27,901 nt of DNA, taken from assembly GCA_017561285.1 (NCBI GenBank), contig JAFZDG010000076.1, forward strand, positions 1 through 27,901. Direction: 5' to 3'. Under the pieces are notes generated by a model. It ran no database searches. It saw only the letters and a program-made list of their open reading frames with translations, and had not been told where the DNA came from. The DNA comes from Bacteroidaceae bacterium (GTDB lineage: Bacteria > Bacteroidota > Bacteroidia > Bacteroidales > Barnesiellaceae_A). Positions 8,407 to 16,821 of this stretch are shown here, in pieces (the stretch's first letter is position 1; the number at the start of each line of letters is the position of its first letter). The position numbers and the translations under genes were made by a program.

Positions 8407-10718
8407 AAAGAGTCCTATACACCTATATACCTTCACTGTTGTTCATTCTCACGATTCTACTGACAACAGCCTGCTCAACGACCAAGCGACTGGCCGAAGG
8501 CGACGTGCTATATACAGGAGTGAAAAAGATGACCATAGAGATGGCCGATGGTAGGAAAGTAGAGCCTGCGGTAGGCAGTCAGGTAAAAAAGGCTCTTTCG
8601 GTACCACCCAACAATGCTCTATTCTCATCCAATTCCATCACATTCATTCCCACCGAACTTTGGGCCTGGAACTACCTATACACCCCCAACGAGAAGAGTC
8701 TGAAGGGGTGGCTTTTCAACATATTTGCCGAAGAACCGGTTCTGATACAAACCGTACGCCCCGACCTTCGTGTAGGTATGGCGCAAGACATTCTATTCAA
8801 CAACGGTTTTTTTAACTCTACAGCCGACTACACAGTCAACCCCAATCCCCAAAACAGCAAAAAGGCATCTATAAGCTACCATGTGGTGATAGGTTCCCCC
8901 TATACACTCGACAGCATATCGTACCCTACCGACACAACGGCCGTAGCGACTATGATTAGAAAAACGCTACACAACACGCTATTATATAAAGGTCAACGCT
9001 ATAATGCCGACACATTGGCACTTGAGCGAGAACGTATTACTACGCAATTGCGCGACAGCGGATTCTATTATTTCCGTAGCGAATACCTCATCTATCAAGC
9101 CGATACTACTCGCAACAGGGGTAAAGTCGATTTGCGTATGCTCATATCGCCCACCGCACCAGCCGATGCGCTACGAGCATACAAAACAGGCAAAATAACC
9201 GTTCGATTGCACCCACCCGAAGGAGAGGCTGCCATAGACACACTGTCGTATCGTTCAATCGATGTATATGGATATGAAGGGATGAAATTACGCAAGAGCC
9301 TGCTCCCATCCAATATAGAAATGCGCACCGGTCGCACCTTCTCGCTTACGGCACAAAACCAGACCTTGCGCAACCTTTCGTCATTAGGTATATACAGGTC
9401 GGTCGTGATGGATGTAACACCATTCGACTCAATACAAGGTCGCGACTCGATAGATGTTGCTATAGACCTCCGTTATGCCTTGCCTATGAGTATGATGGTT
9501 GAGGCCAATGTTGCATCGAAATCAAATAGCTACTTAGGCCCGGGACTTATATTGGGACTGTCGCATAACAATCTTTTTGGTGGAGGAGAGCAACTCTCGG
9601 TATCGCTCAATGGCAATTACGAATGGCAAACCGGTAAGGAGAGTGATGCCTCACTTTTCAACTCATACGAATTTGGTATCAACAGCAGCCTCATCTTTCC
9701 ACGTATGTTGGGTATCAAACCGGCTCGACACTTGCGCCGATTGAAATCGAGCACCCGTATAGATTTGGGAGCCAACATTATGAATCGCCCACACTATTTC
9801 CGTATGGTGTCGTTCAACACATCATATGCCTATGAGTTCCACACCTCATCAACCGCATTACACAACATCACCCCATTTAAGTTGGGATATACCAAGATGC
9901 TCGAAACCACAACAGAGTTTGACAAGACATTATCGGAAAATCCGGCCATCGCACTCAGCTTCCGCGACCAATTCATACCCTTGATTGGTTATACCTTTAC
10001 CTACGACAATGGCTATGAGAAAGAACGCCAAAACAGATGGATTTATCAATTGGGCTTTTCGGAAGCCGGCAATATCCTATATGGAATATACTCTTTGTGC
10101 GGTGTAAAGGGCGAAAAGGAGATTCTTGGCAATCCCTTCTCACAATTCGTAAAACTCACCAACGAGGTGAAGTATTTTCACTACTTTACCGATAAACTAT
10201 GCCTGGCATCCCGCCTATACATAGGAGCCGGATATGCCTATGGCAATGCCTCGGAGCTGCCATATAGCGAGCAATTCTACATAGGCGGAGCCAACAGTAT
10301 CAGAGCATTTACCATACGCTCTATCGGCCCGGGTAGCTATCGGCCCGATGCCTCTAATGTAAATGGATTTTTCGACCAAACCGGTAACTTCAAGTTGGAG
10401 GCCAATATAGAGCTTCGTTTCCCTATATGGGGCAGCTTAGAGGGTGCTACTTTTATCGATGCCGGCAATATATGGTTGCTCAAAGAAGACGATTTGCGTC
10501 CGGGTGGTAAACTATCGCTACACTCATTTGGACGTGAAATTGCATTGGGCACAGGATTGGGCCTACGATATGATATAGCCAACTATTTGGTTGTGCGCAT
10601 AGATGTAGGTGTACCCATACACGCCCCGTACGATACAGGGCGTGCCGGATATTATAACATAGAAGGTTCGTTCTGGAAAAATCTACGACTACACTTGGCT
10701 ATAGGATATCCCTTCTGA
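8403..10718 (+). CDS. tamL: TamL, lipidated TamA/BamA-family outer membrane protein
   Basis: The 771-residue protein has a lipoprotein signal with the lipobox LTTAC (Cys24), followed by STTKRLAEGDVLYTGVKKM. POTRA-type domains fill the region up to about residue 350. One marker is LERERITTQLRDSGFYYFRSEY near residue 210; another is the stretch from LRKSLLPSNIEMRTG to LGIYRSVVMDVTPF near 305-340. A C-terminal Omp85 barrel follows, with the signature EQFYIGGANSIRAFTIRSIGPG (near residue 625) and a terminal strand ending in LHLAIGYPF, the aromatic C-terminus expected for barrel recognition. Family knowledge: TamL replaces TamA in Bacteroidota and pairs with TamB. The ATG overlaps the tamB stop (ATGA), and AAGGAGG lies just upstream. 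The gene ends nine bases before the stop of the convergent DUF748 gene. Confidence 0.95.
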   Translation: MKRVLYTYIPSLLFILTILLTTACSTTKRLAEGDVLYTGVKKMTIEMADGRKVEPAVGSQVKKALSVPPNNALFSSNSITFIPTELWAWNYLYTPNEKSLKGWLFNIFAEEPVLIQTVRPDLRVGMAQDILFNNGFFNSTADYTVNPNPQNSKKASISYHVVIGSPYTLDSISYPTDTTAVATMIRKTLHNTLLYKGQRYNADTLALERERITTQLRDSGFYYFRSEYLIYQADTTRNRGKVDLRMLISPTAPADALRAYKTGKITVRLHPPEGEAAIDTLSYRSIDVYGYEGMKLRKSLLPSNIEMRTGRTFSLTAQNQTLRNLSSLGIYRSVVMDVTPFDSIQGRDSIDVAIDLRYALPMSMMVEANVASKSNSYLGPGLILGLSHNNLFGGGEQLSVSLNGNYEWQTGKESDASLFNSYEFGINSSLIFPRMLGIKPARHLRRLKSSTRIDLGANIMNRPHYFRMVSFNTSYAYEFHTSSTALHNITPFKLGYTKMLETTTEFDKTLSENPAIALSFRDQFIPLIGYTFTYDNGYEKERQNRWIYQLGFSEAGNILYGIYSLCGVKGEKEILGNPFSQFVKLTNEVKYFHYFTDKLCLASRLYIGAGYAYGNASELPYSEQFYIGGANSIRAFTIRSIGPGSYRPDASNVNGFFDQTGNFKLEANIELRFPIWGSLEGATFIDAGNIWLLKEDDLRPGGKLSLHSFGREIALGTGLGLRYDIANYLVVRIDVGVPIHAPYDTGRAGYYNIEGSFWKNLRLHLAIGYPF

Positions 10719-10727
10719 TGCGATACC

Positions 10728-13088
10728 CTATTCGACCACTACATCGCCCGGAGCTGCCGATTCTTCACCTGCTACAGGTTCTTCGGTTGCGTCTCCATCG
10801 GCCGAAATTTCCACTTTATATCGAGTATTGCCTTTATGGCTCTTTATCTCTTCCAACGAAGGGGTTACGATTTGCAATGTACCTTCGGGCATATTGAGTG
10901 CCTGGTTCCATTGCATTATCATACTTCTGTTGCGCATCTCAACGTTATGCAATAGTTTTTGTACCGCATCGGTACCATATAGCAAGTGCATCTTGTCGTT
11001 AAGGTTGCCCTCGGTAGGCAAACCACGTTTCACAAGCATCGAATCGGCAAAGGCAACAATTTGAGGATTTTTCAATGACAACTTTTGATAAGCATCTATA
11101 TCCACCATATTCATCGACTCGGCACGATCGGGGTTTTGCCACAAATAGTAATCGCGTTTGAGATCATTCTCGATGATGGCTTGAATGCCCTTCTCAAAGT
11201 TTACTTCATGTTGCAGGCGAATACGCAACTCAGGCTCTTCGGCAATGATTTTTGAGAGTTTCTCTATCTTATCATATTGCTCGGGGGTAAATTGATATTG
11301 CCATGCACCAAATTCTATTTCTTTTATCTCATCACTATTAAGCCCCAGGGCCTCGGCCAATAGGTCGATAGGCGCAGCAGCAATCTTCACCAATACATTG
11401 ACAAGTGCTTGTACAATAATCTTTCCATACGAAAACTGAGGAGATTTGATGTCGCCCGATATGGGGAGGTCTATCTCGGCTTTGCCCTCGCGGTCGGTGA
11501 GAACAACCATTGCAAGTTTAAGGGGTACAATGCCAAACTCAGCATCTACATCGGTACGCTTGTTACCTACGGTAGGATGGTAAAGCGAGAGTTTATTGGT
11601 ACCTTTCAGCATTCCGTTATTTATGATATTCTGACCTCTGAAAGAGAGTTTTCCATCGCTAATAGGATAGCCAAAGAAAGACAATGAATAGGGCGATATA
11701 TCTTTGAGATTGAAGTTATTGAGCGTCAACATCAAATCGTGATTTTGAGCCTCGATATTACCATTCCACTTTACACGCAAAGCTCCGACATCTTGCAACA
11801 CTGCAAACAACTCTACATCATTTACTCCCTGGGTAGAGAACATAGGTGTCTTAAAGCGCATCTTGCTCAATCGCAATGAGAATGGCTCGGGAAGAGTATT
11901 ATCGACATAAGTAAAGTTGCTATTACTCATCACAATATTCTCTACCGAAATGTCCAATTGGGGAGCATCGCCCGTAACACTATCGGTCGGTTCGGTTTCT
12001 ACATTGGCCGATGACTCTTCCGGCTCACCCTCTGCGGATGTAGCAAAAAGCGAAGAGAAGTTATTGCTTCCGTTGGCATATACTTCATATCGAGCCGACA
12101 CTCCGTCAATAACAAAATTGCGTAGCTTAACAATGTAGTCGTGCGCAATATTAATGTGCTCTATGTCGGTCTTAAATTGATTCAATGCAGCCAATTGCAC
12201 ACCACTTGCATCTTGGATTGTCACACTATCTATCTGTATAGCGCCATCGATATCCGATGCCATAATGTTCTCTATATTGCCTTTGGCATGTAGTCCTAAT
12301 GCCAATGAACCACTCATATCGCCCAAGTTGACAACACCTTTTACAAACGGCATCAAAACACCCAACGGATAGTCCGATATTTGGCATTCGAGTTCATAAT
12401 CCATCGTAGGTTGATCAAACATTGCCTTCAGATCGAGACTGCCACCTCGTGCAAAGTCGAAATAGAGCTGCATATTGGTACCGCTACCCGACAGGTCAAT
12501 TTCGGGAATACCAAGTTTTATATGGTGCATCGTCCAGTCTATACCTATCACATCATCGGCATAACGCACCTTACCATCATTGAGGGCAATATCGCGTAAT
12601 ATAATCTTCCAGCTATTACCTTTGTCGCCCTCTGAAGGCTCCACAGCTACCGTATCGGTCTCAGCAACAGCCAGCGAATCATTTTCGGCAACTCCGGCCG
12701 ATTTATTGGCAAAGAATGTGAGTATATCGTCAAAGTTCAAGCTATTACCATCTCGCAATATGGTGGCTTGAGGGGCAACAACATTAATATAATCGACCAC
12801 GATACTCTTGCGAAGAATACCCCACACACGCACATCGGCATCAAAGTGATCTATTGCCACAAATGTATCGGTATCGTTGGCCTCGTACAAAACAAAATTG
12901 TCGACTGCAGCACGTCCCAACAACAATTTCACATCGAGATTTTCAATCGTTATCTTGCGACCTACAAGGTCTTTACAATTTTTCTCTATATACCACTTTG
13001 CTATAGGCGAAACAAGCAACGAAATCAATAACAACAATACTACAATTACAGAGATGACAATAATTGTAATTTTCAAACCTTTTTTCAT
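10728..13088 (-). CDS. DUF748 (AsmA-like) family envelope protein
   Basis: The 786-residue protein has an N-terminal membrane anchor (MKKGLKITIIVISVIVVLLL onward) and the opening SPIAKWYIEKNCKDLVGRKITIENLDVKLLLGR typical of AsmA-like DUF748 proteins. The C-terminal third carries the DUF748 block around VVLTDREGKAEIDLPISGD and KSPQFSYGKIIVQALVNVL. An acidic tail rich in Glu, Ala and Pro ends the protein. These proteins are anchored in the inner membrane with most of the chain in the periplasm; a role in lipid transport or envelope assembly is inferred from the AsmA superfamily. I chose ATG 13088. The in-frame ATG at 13121 lies upstream of the probable transcription start, because the -7 box is at 13131-13124. 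The gene faces tamL tail to tail with a nine-base gap and no visible terminator. Confidence 0.88.
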   Translation of the reverse strand: MKKGLKITIIVISVIVVLLLLISLLVSPIAKWYIEKNCKDLVGRKITIENLDVKLLLGRAAVDNFVLYEANDTDTFVAIDHFDADVRVWGILRKSIVVDYINVVAPQATILRDGNSLNFDDILTFFANKSAGVAENDSLAVAETDTVAVEPSEGDKGNSWKIILRDIALNDGKVRYADDVIGIDWTMHHIKLGIPEIDLSGSGTNMQLYFDFARGGSLDLKAMFDQPTMDYELECQISDYPLGVLMPFVKGVVNLGDMSGSLALGLHAKGNIENIMASDIDGAIQIDSVTIQDASGVQLAALNQFKTDIEHINIAHDYIVKLRNFVIDGVSARYEVYANGSNNFSSLFATSAEGEPEESSANVETEPTDSVTGDAPQLDISVENIVMSNSNFTYVDNTLPEPFSLRLSKMRFKTPMFSTQGVNDVELFAVLQDVGALRVKWNGNIEAQNHDLMLTLNNFNLKDISPYSLSFFGYPISDGKLSFRGQNIINNGMLKGTNKLSLYHPTVGNKRTDVDAEFGIVPLKLAMVVLTDREGKAEIDLPISGDIKSPQFSYGKIIVQALVNVLVKIAAAPIDLLAEALGLNSDEIKEIEFGAWQYQFTPEQYDKIEKLSKIIAEEPELRIRLQHEVNFEKGIQAIIENDLKRDYYLWQNPDRAESMNMVDIDAYQKLSLKNPQIVAFADSMLVKRGLPTEGNLNDKMHLLYGTDAVQKLLHNVEMRNRSMIMQWNQALNMPEGTLQIVTPSLEEIKSHKGNTRYKVEISADGDATEEPVAGEESAAPGDVVVE

Positions 13089-13123
13089 AAGAGTACAATA
13101 AAATAGTTTTTCATTTGACATGG

Positions 13124-13131
13124 TAAAGGTA
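13124..13131 (-). promoter_or_regulatory. Candidate -7 box for the DUF748 gene
   Basis: The minus strand reads TACCTTTA, seven of eight matches to TAnnTTTG. A TTTG lies upstream (plus 13156-13159 CAAA), but with 24 bases between, slightly long. Its position rules against translation from the ATG at 13121. Confidence 0.5.
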
Positions 13132-13205
13132 CTATATTTTTGGAAATTATCTTATCAAATAAGATGCATTTATTGCAAAACAGGTTCTTTTTATCGCTCT
13201 TTTCT

Positions 13206-13237
13206 TTTGCAACAGTTCTCTATATTGGTTATCTTTG
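13206..13237 (+). promoter_or_regulatory. Consensus Bacteroidota promoter for dapA
   Basis: TTTG (13206-13209), 20 bases, then TATCTTTG (13230-13237) is a complete match to the TTTG-N19-21-TAnnTTTG consensus. It lies 26 bases before the ATG at 13264 and so fixes that start. Confidence 0.8.
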
Positions 13238-13263
13238 TTCCCGTAAAACCTAATTATACATCT

Positions 13264-14157
13264 ATGTCTCCAATTAACCTCAGTGGTATGGGAGTAGCCC
13301 TTATTACTCCGTTTAAAGAAGATGATAGTATCGACTTTGATGCGCTGGCACGACTGCTCGAATACCAAATACAAAATGGTACCGATTATCTTGTTGTGCT
13401 GGGAACAACAGGCGAAACACCCTCTCTCACCGAAGAAGAGAAGAGACAGATACAACGTTTTGTCGTAGAGCGCACTCGAGGACGCATACCGTTGGTGCTG
13501 GGTATAGGCAGCAACAATACTCGCAATGTAATTGAACATCTCTATAGCGATGATTTGAGTGGCTACGATGCAATATTATCGGTTGTGCCCTACTACAACA
13601 AACCCTCGCAAGAAGGCATATACCAACACTATGCAGCCATTGCGCAAGCTTCGCCCCTGCCCATCATACTTTATAATGTACCGGGACGCACCGGTGTAAA
13701 TATGACCGCCGAAACAACTCTGCGACTGGCTCGTGACTTCAATAACATTATTGCTATCAAAGAGGCATCGGGCAACATATCGCAAATGGACGACATCATC
13801 AAAAATAAACCCCACGACTTTATGGTTATTTCGGGTGACGATGGTGTTACATTTCCCCTCATCACATTGGGTGCTGTGGGTGTTATCTCGGTTATTGGCA
13901 ACGCCTTCCCCAAAGAGTTTAGTCGTATGGTACGGTTGGCTCTCAATGGCAACTACAATCAAGCCCTCACCATCCATCACCGTTTTACCGAACTGTTCAG
14001 CCTACTCTTTGTAGATGGCAACCCCGCCGGTGTAAAATGTCTGCTCAATCTTATGGGTATGATAGAGAATAAACTGCGCCTGCCCCTTGTACCCACTCGC
14101 ATCACCACATACGAAAAAATACAAGATGTACTCGAAAAATTGCGCAACATTGTGTAA
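13264..14157 (+). CDS. dapA: 4-hydroxy-tetrahydrodipicolinate synthase
   Basis: The 297-residue protein condenses pyruvate with aspartate semialdehyde in the lysine/diaminopimelate pathway, which supplies cell-wall peptide precursors. The TIM-barrel shows all the hallmarks: GVALITPF at the start, GTTGETPSL with Thr48-Thr49, VVPYYNKPSQEG, YNVPGRTG with Tyr137 and Arg142, and the Schiff-base lysine Lys166 in IAIKEASGN. The length fits the family. The frame is open back to 13120, but that extension has no family match and lies upstream of the promoter, so ATG 13264 is the start. It appears to be a single-gene unit. Confidence 0.97.
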   Translation: MSPINLSGMGVALITPFKEDDSIDFDALARLLEYQIQNGTDYLVVLGTTGETPSLTEEEKRQIQRFVVERTRGRIPLVLGIGSNNTRNVIEHLYSDDLSGYDAILSVVPYYNKPSQEGIYQHYAAIAQASPLPIILYNVPGRTGVNMTAETTLRLARDFNNIIAIKEASGNISQMDDIIKNKPHDFMVISGDDGVTFPLITLGAVGVISVIGNAFPKEFSRMVRLALNGNYNQALTIHHRFTELFSLLFVDGNPAGVKCLLNLMGMIENKLRLPLVPTRITTYEKIQDVLEKLRNIV

Positions 14158-14175
14158 TGGATAGCGAAGAAATGC

Positions 14176-14268
14176 CTTGTGATAGAACATTCCCAATAAA
14201 CAAAATCACAACACACTGAATATCAGACCGTTTGCAAGAAATAAAAATTGCTTGTGATAGATTATAAA
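14176..14268 (+). repeat. Repeated TTGTGAT-type motifs upstream of the HTH gene
   Basis: CTTGTGATAG occurs at 14176-14185 and again at 14251-14260. The second copy continues as ATTATAAA. The first is part of an inverted repeat, TTGTGAT (14177-14183) with ATCACAA (14205-14211). A third copy sits upstream of the next gene (14965). They may be binding sites; no function is shown. Confidence 0.4.
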
Positions 14269-14303
14269 AGCCTTGTTATAGCATCATTTTGATAGTTCCA
14301 TAC

Positions 14304-14311
14304 TACATTTG
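14304..14311 (+). promoter_or_regulatory. Candidate -7 box for the HTH gene
   Basis: TACATTTG fully matches TAnnTTTG and lies 26 bases before the ATG at 14338. No well-spaced TTTG was found, which would fit an activator-dependent promoter or chance. Confidence 0.45.
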
Positions 14312-14337
14312 TCACAAACAAAAACCTCAAAAAACAA

Positions 14338-14910
14338 ATGATTATGGATGCAAAAAAATTTATGGATTGGTTGCGCTCGAGCAACATTATTCGTCTTCGT
14401 TTCTTCAACATCAAACTATGGGGCAACTTGCGCTATGGCTTATATCGCGAATACACTTTCGATGATATGCTATCGCTTATTAAAGACTTCAAACAACTCT
14501 CTACACCACCCACTACGGTCACCTCACAACAAGAGGAGCAATCTTTCAAGTCGGGTAGCAACTACGCAATTCTCTCACGCCTGTGCGAGCAATATTATGT
14601 GTATGAGGGTAGCGATAAGTTACAGAAGAAAATTATGACCGAGGTGCAAGAGATTATCAATGAACTACGCAACGATGATGATGCTCAAGCCGAATTTGAG
14701 AGAGTTATCAACTTGCAACACGACAATGTGATGCAACGTTTCAGAGCCGAATATCCAACCCTCAAGGCAAAAGATTATCAACTCTACTCATACCTCGTAG
14801 CAGGTCTATCGGCTACCACGATTGCAGTACTTTTGGGAAAAGAAAAATCGGTCGTTTACAACCGCATATCACGCCTCAAAAAAAGCATCAAAAAGGAGTT
14901 TCTCATATAA
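14338..14910 (+). CDS. Orphan HTH (LuxR/sigma-region-4-like) regulator
   Basis: The 190-residue protein resembles only the cytoplasmic tail of the large Bacteroidota sensor proteins that carry periplasmic TPRs, one transmembrane helix and a C-terminal HTH. The helical middle (about 75-135, including LCEQYYVYEGSDKLQKKI and INLQHDNVMQRFRAEYP) leads into the HTH. That region reads LKAKDYQLYSYLVAGLSATT, then IAVLLGKEKSVVYNRISRLKKSIKKEF (about 141-188). No transmembrane helix, TPR or receiver domain is present, and no remnant of one lies upstream. It could be a free-standing regulator or a trimmed sensor. ATG at 14338 or 14344 is equally possible. The DUF6340-like lipoprotein gene follows after 106 bases. 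DNA binding is inferred from the fold; the target is unknown. Confidence 0.75.
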   Translation: MIMDAKKFMDWLRSSNIIRLRFFNIKLWGNLRYGLYREYTFDDMLSLIKDFKQLSTPPTTVTSQQEEQSFKSGSNYAILSRLCEQYYVYEGSDKLQKKIMTEVQEIINELRNDDDAQAEFERVINLQHDNVMQRFRAEYPTLKAKDYQLYSYLVAGLSATTIAVLLGKEKSVVYNRISRLKKSIKKEFLI

Positions 14911-14964
14911 TATTGCCCATATACACCTCCATTTTGCCTCCCTTTACCACTTTTCACATTCAGG

Positions 14965-14983
14965 CTTGTGATACGATTATAAA
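14965..14983 (+). repeat. Third TTGTGAT motif, upstream of the lipoprotein gene
   Basis: CTTGTGATAC then GATTATAAA closely repeats the sequence at 14251-14268 (CTTGTGATAG then ATTATAAA). Here it covers the expected -33 position of the promoter whose -7 box is at 14991. Confidence 0.4.
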
Positions 14984-14990
14984 TATTTTG

Positions 14991-14998
14991 TAGTTTTG
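14991..14998 (+). promoter_or_regulatory. Candidate -7 box for the DUF6340-like lipoprotein gene
   Basis: TAGTTTTG matches TAnnTTTG. CTTG at 14965-14968 lies 22 bases upstream as a possible -33 element. Transcription would begin near 15004, leaving a very short leader before ATG 15017. Confidence 0.55.
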
Positions 14999-15016
14999 CA
15001 CATAAATATGTGGCTT

Positions 15017-16030
15017 ATGAAACAAATATACTACATTCTATTTATCTCTATACTGCTCACTCTGAGTGGATGCAGTTGGACTCATCAATTACAAATGAGC
15101 ACCTTACGACCGGCTCAGGTACAATATCATCGTGCCTATCCCAATGTGATAGTGGTCAATAACAGCATAGCACCCAATAGCAAGGAGAATAGTCGATTTA
15201 TTGATGCAAATGGCAAACAATATCGCATCGATTTCAGTACCGATAGCATACCTTATCTTATGGCGATGTCGTTGGGTACACTTCTACACGATAGTTATAC
15301 ATTTAATAATGTCGAGGTTCTGCTCCCCGATAGCAACGAAATAACAGGAATTGAGGGTATAAACACACAGCAGAAAACAAAATGGCAAGAGATTGCACCC
15401 AACGATGTGCATATAGTCATCAATGCCATTCGCCCTATGGCCACTATGAGTATAATACCTCTTGACGGGCTGTTCTGCTCTGAGCTTGTCATTGCATCTG
15501 TCGCTCAGCTACAATGTATCATACCGGGCAAAGAAGACATTTACCTGACAGTAAACGACACGTTGTATTGCAGTGCTTATGGCGAGACTCCCGAAATTGC
15601 TCAAATGTATCTTCCAGACTTCAACGAGTGTATTGAAGAGGCTGTGGTATCGCTATCACAACAAGCACTTCCACTCTTGGCACACCATCAAAGTATTGTA
15701 GAGCGATGCATTTTCATTACAGGCCATCCGGCTATGAAGGATGCTTTTCGCTATTGGGAGAATAACCAACATCTTGAGGCTTCATATATATGGAAATATG
15801 TATATAACCTTGCCGACAATAAAGGCCGCCGTGCAAAAGCGGCGGCCAATTTGGCTGTATATTATGAGCTAAACGACAACTACGAAAAGGCGCTAAAATA
15901 TGCACAAGAAGCGGCAAAGACCTTTGTAGAGCTAAAATACACTACCGAAGCCGAGTATGCCATCAACTATGGTATCGATCTTGAAAAACGCATCAAAGAG
16001 CACCATATTCTCCACCCCGGTCAACAATAG
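15017..16030 (+). CDS. Lipoprotein, probable DUF6340 family
   Basis: The 337-residue protein starts with MKQIYYILFISILLTLSGC, a lipoprotein signal with lipobox LSGC (Cys19). The next part (LRPAQVQYHRAYPNVIVVNNS) resembles the DUF6340 opening, in which the protein states a 'bile-like' A-E/Q-V segment and then a V-V-N-N strand. The C-terminal 110 residues are helical and look like TPRs (KAAANLAVYYELNDNYEKAL, then KYAQEAAKTF). Function is unknown; the location is the periplasmic face of a membrane, in this phylum probably the outer membrane. ATG 15017 is preferred over ATG 15008 because it begins a standard signal peptide. The stop is 18 bases from the convergent trmB stop, with no obvious terminator between them. 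Confidence 0.78.
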   Translation: MKQIYYILFISILLTLSGCSWTHQLQMSTLRPAQVQYHRAYPNVIVVNNSIAPNSKENSRFIDANGKQYRIDFSTDSIPYLMAMSLGTLLHDSYTFNNVEVLLPDSNEITGIEGINTQQKTKWQEIAPNDVHIVINAIRPMATMSIIPLDGLFCSELVIASVAQLQCIIPGKEDIYLTVNDTLYCSAYGETPEIAQMYLPDFNECIEEAVVSLSQQALPLLAHHQSIVERCIFITGHPAMKDAFRYWENNQHLEASYIWKYVYNLADNKGRRAKAAANLAVYYELNDNYEKALKYAQEAAKTFVELKYTTEAEYAINYGIDLEKRIKEHHILHPGQQ

Positions 16031-16048
16031 TGGTCGTGGTAAGTATAA

Positions 16049-16810
16049 TTACTCTTTATTGGTAGTCTTACTACTGCGTTTGCTACGATTGAAGCTGCGA
16101 TAGTCATCAAGCTCTATCTCCACATCGGGTTCAATGAGTTCCTGACGAGGCTCACAAACAAATTTAATATATTTGATACTCTTGCCACGTTCGAGCCATT
16201 GTTGCTCATAGAAAGTCTTTATACCCAGAATATCATCATCGATGCCCGAGTTATATAGATCGTCGGTATCGACCAATACAGGGAAGTGGTTCTCTTGCAC
16301 CATTGCGCGAGTGTAGGTATATAAGAAGGGGCTGTCGCTCTTGAGGTGAATAATACCATTCTCGGTCAAAATCTCGCGATACAACTCTATCATACGAGTC
16401 GAGGTGAGCCGTTTGCGAGTTTTTTTCATTTGTGGATCGGGAAAGGTAATCCATATCTCCGACACCTCACCGGGCGCAAAGAAATGTGTTATCAATTCGA
16501 TATGGGTACGTAGGAATGCCACATTTTCAATACCTTCGGCTTGGGCTTCGCTGGCACCGCTCCACATACGAGCGCCTTTAATATCTACACCAATAAAGTT
16601 CTTATTGGGATAGCGACGAGCCAACCCTACGGCATACTCACCTTTGCCACAACCCAACTCGAGTACAATAGGATTGTCGTTATGAAAAAACTGCTCGTTC
16701 CATTTTCCACGCATATCAAAACCGCGCTCTTTCAACACAGCAAAGGGATATTGAAACACGTGTGCATAGGTTGCCATATCGGCAAATTTCTGTAATTTAT
16801 TTTTGGCCAT
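16049..16810 (-). CDS. trmB: tRNA (guanine-N7-)-methyltransferase
   Basis: The 253-residue protein methylates G46 of tRNA variable loops using S-adenosylmethionine. The Rossmann SAM-binding motif is ELGCGKGEYAVGLARRYP (from residue 51), followed by NFIGVDIKGARMW. The family-specific motif FPDPQMKKTRKRLTS is at 123-137. The C-terminus is a basic tail (SFNRSKRSSKTTNKE). The start lies only 11 bases after the stop of the leucine-rich-repeat gene on the same strand, and no promoter box is visible between them. trmB is therefore probably co-transcribed with that gene or started from inside it, an odd pairing. Confidence 0.96.
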   Translation of the reverse strand: MAKNKLQKFADMATYAHVFQYPFAVLKERGFDMRGKWNEQFFHNDNPIVLELGCGKGEYAVGLARRYPNKNFIGVDIKGARMWSGASEAQAEGIENVAFLRTHIELITHFFAPGEVSEIWITFPDPQMKKTRKRLTSTRMIELYREILTENGIIHLKSDSPFLYTYTRAMVQENHFPVLVDTDDLYNSGIDDDILGIKTFYEQQWLERGKSIKYIKFVCEPRQELIEPDVEIELDDYRSFNRSKRSSKTTNKE

Positions 16811-16821
16811 AGTTATAGTTT

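Noticed and set aside
13120..13263. Upstream extension of dapA
   Set aside because: It contains the consensus promoter and adds 48 residues not found in the enzyme family.
14177..14211. TGTGA/TCACA pair as a CRP-type site
   Set aside because: The half-sites are 23 bases apart instead of about six, so this is not a normal CRP site. Kept only as a repeated motif.
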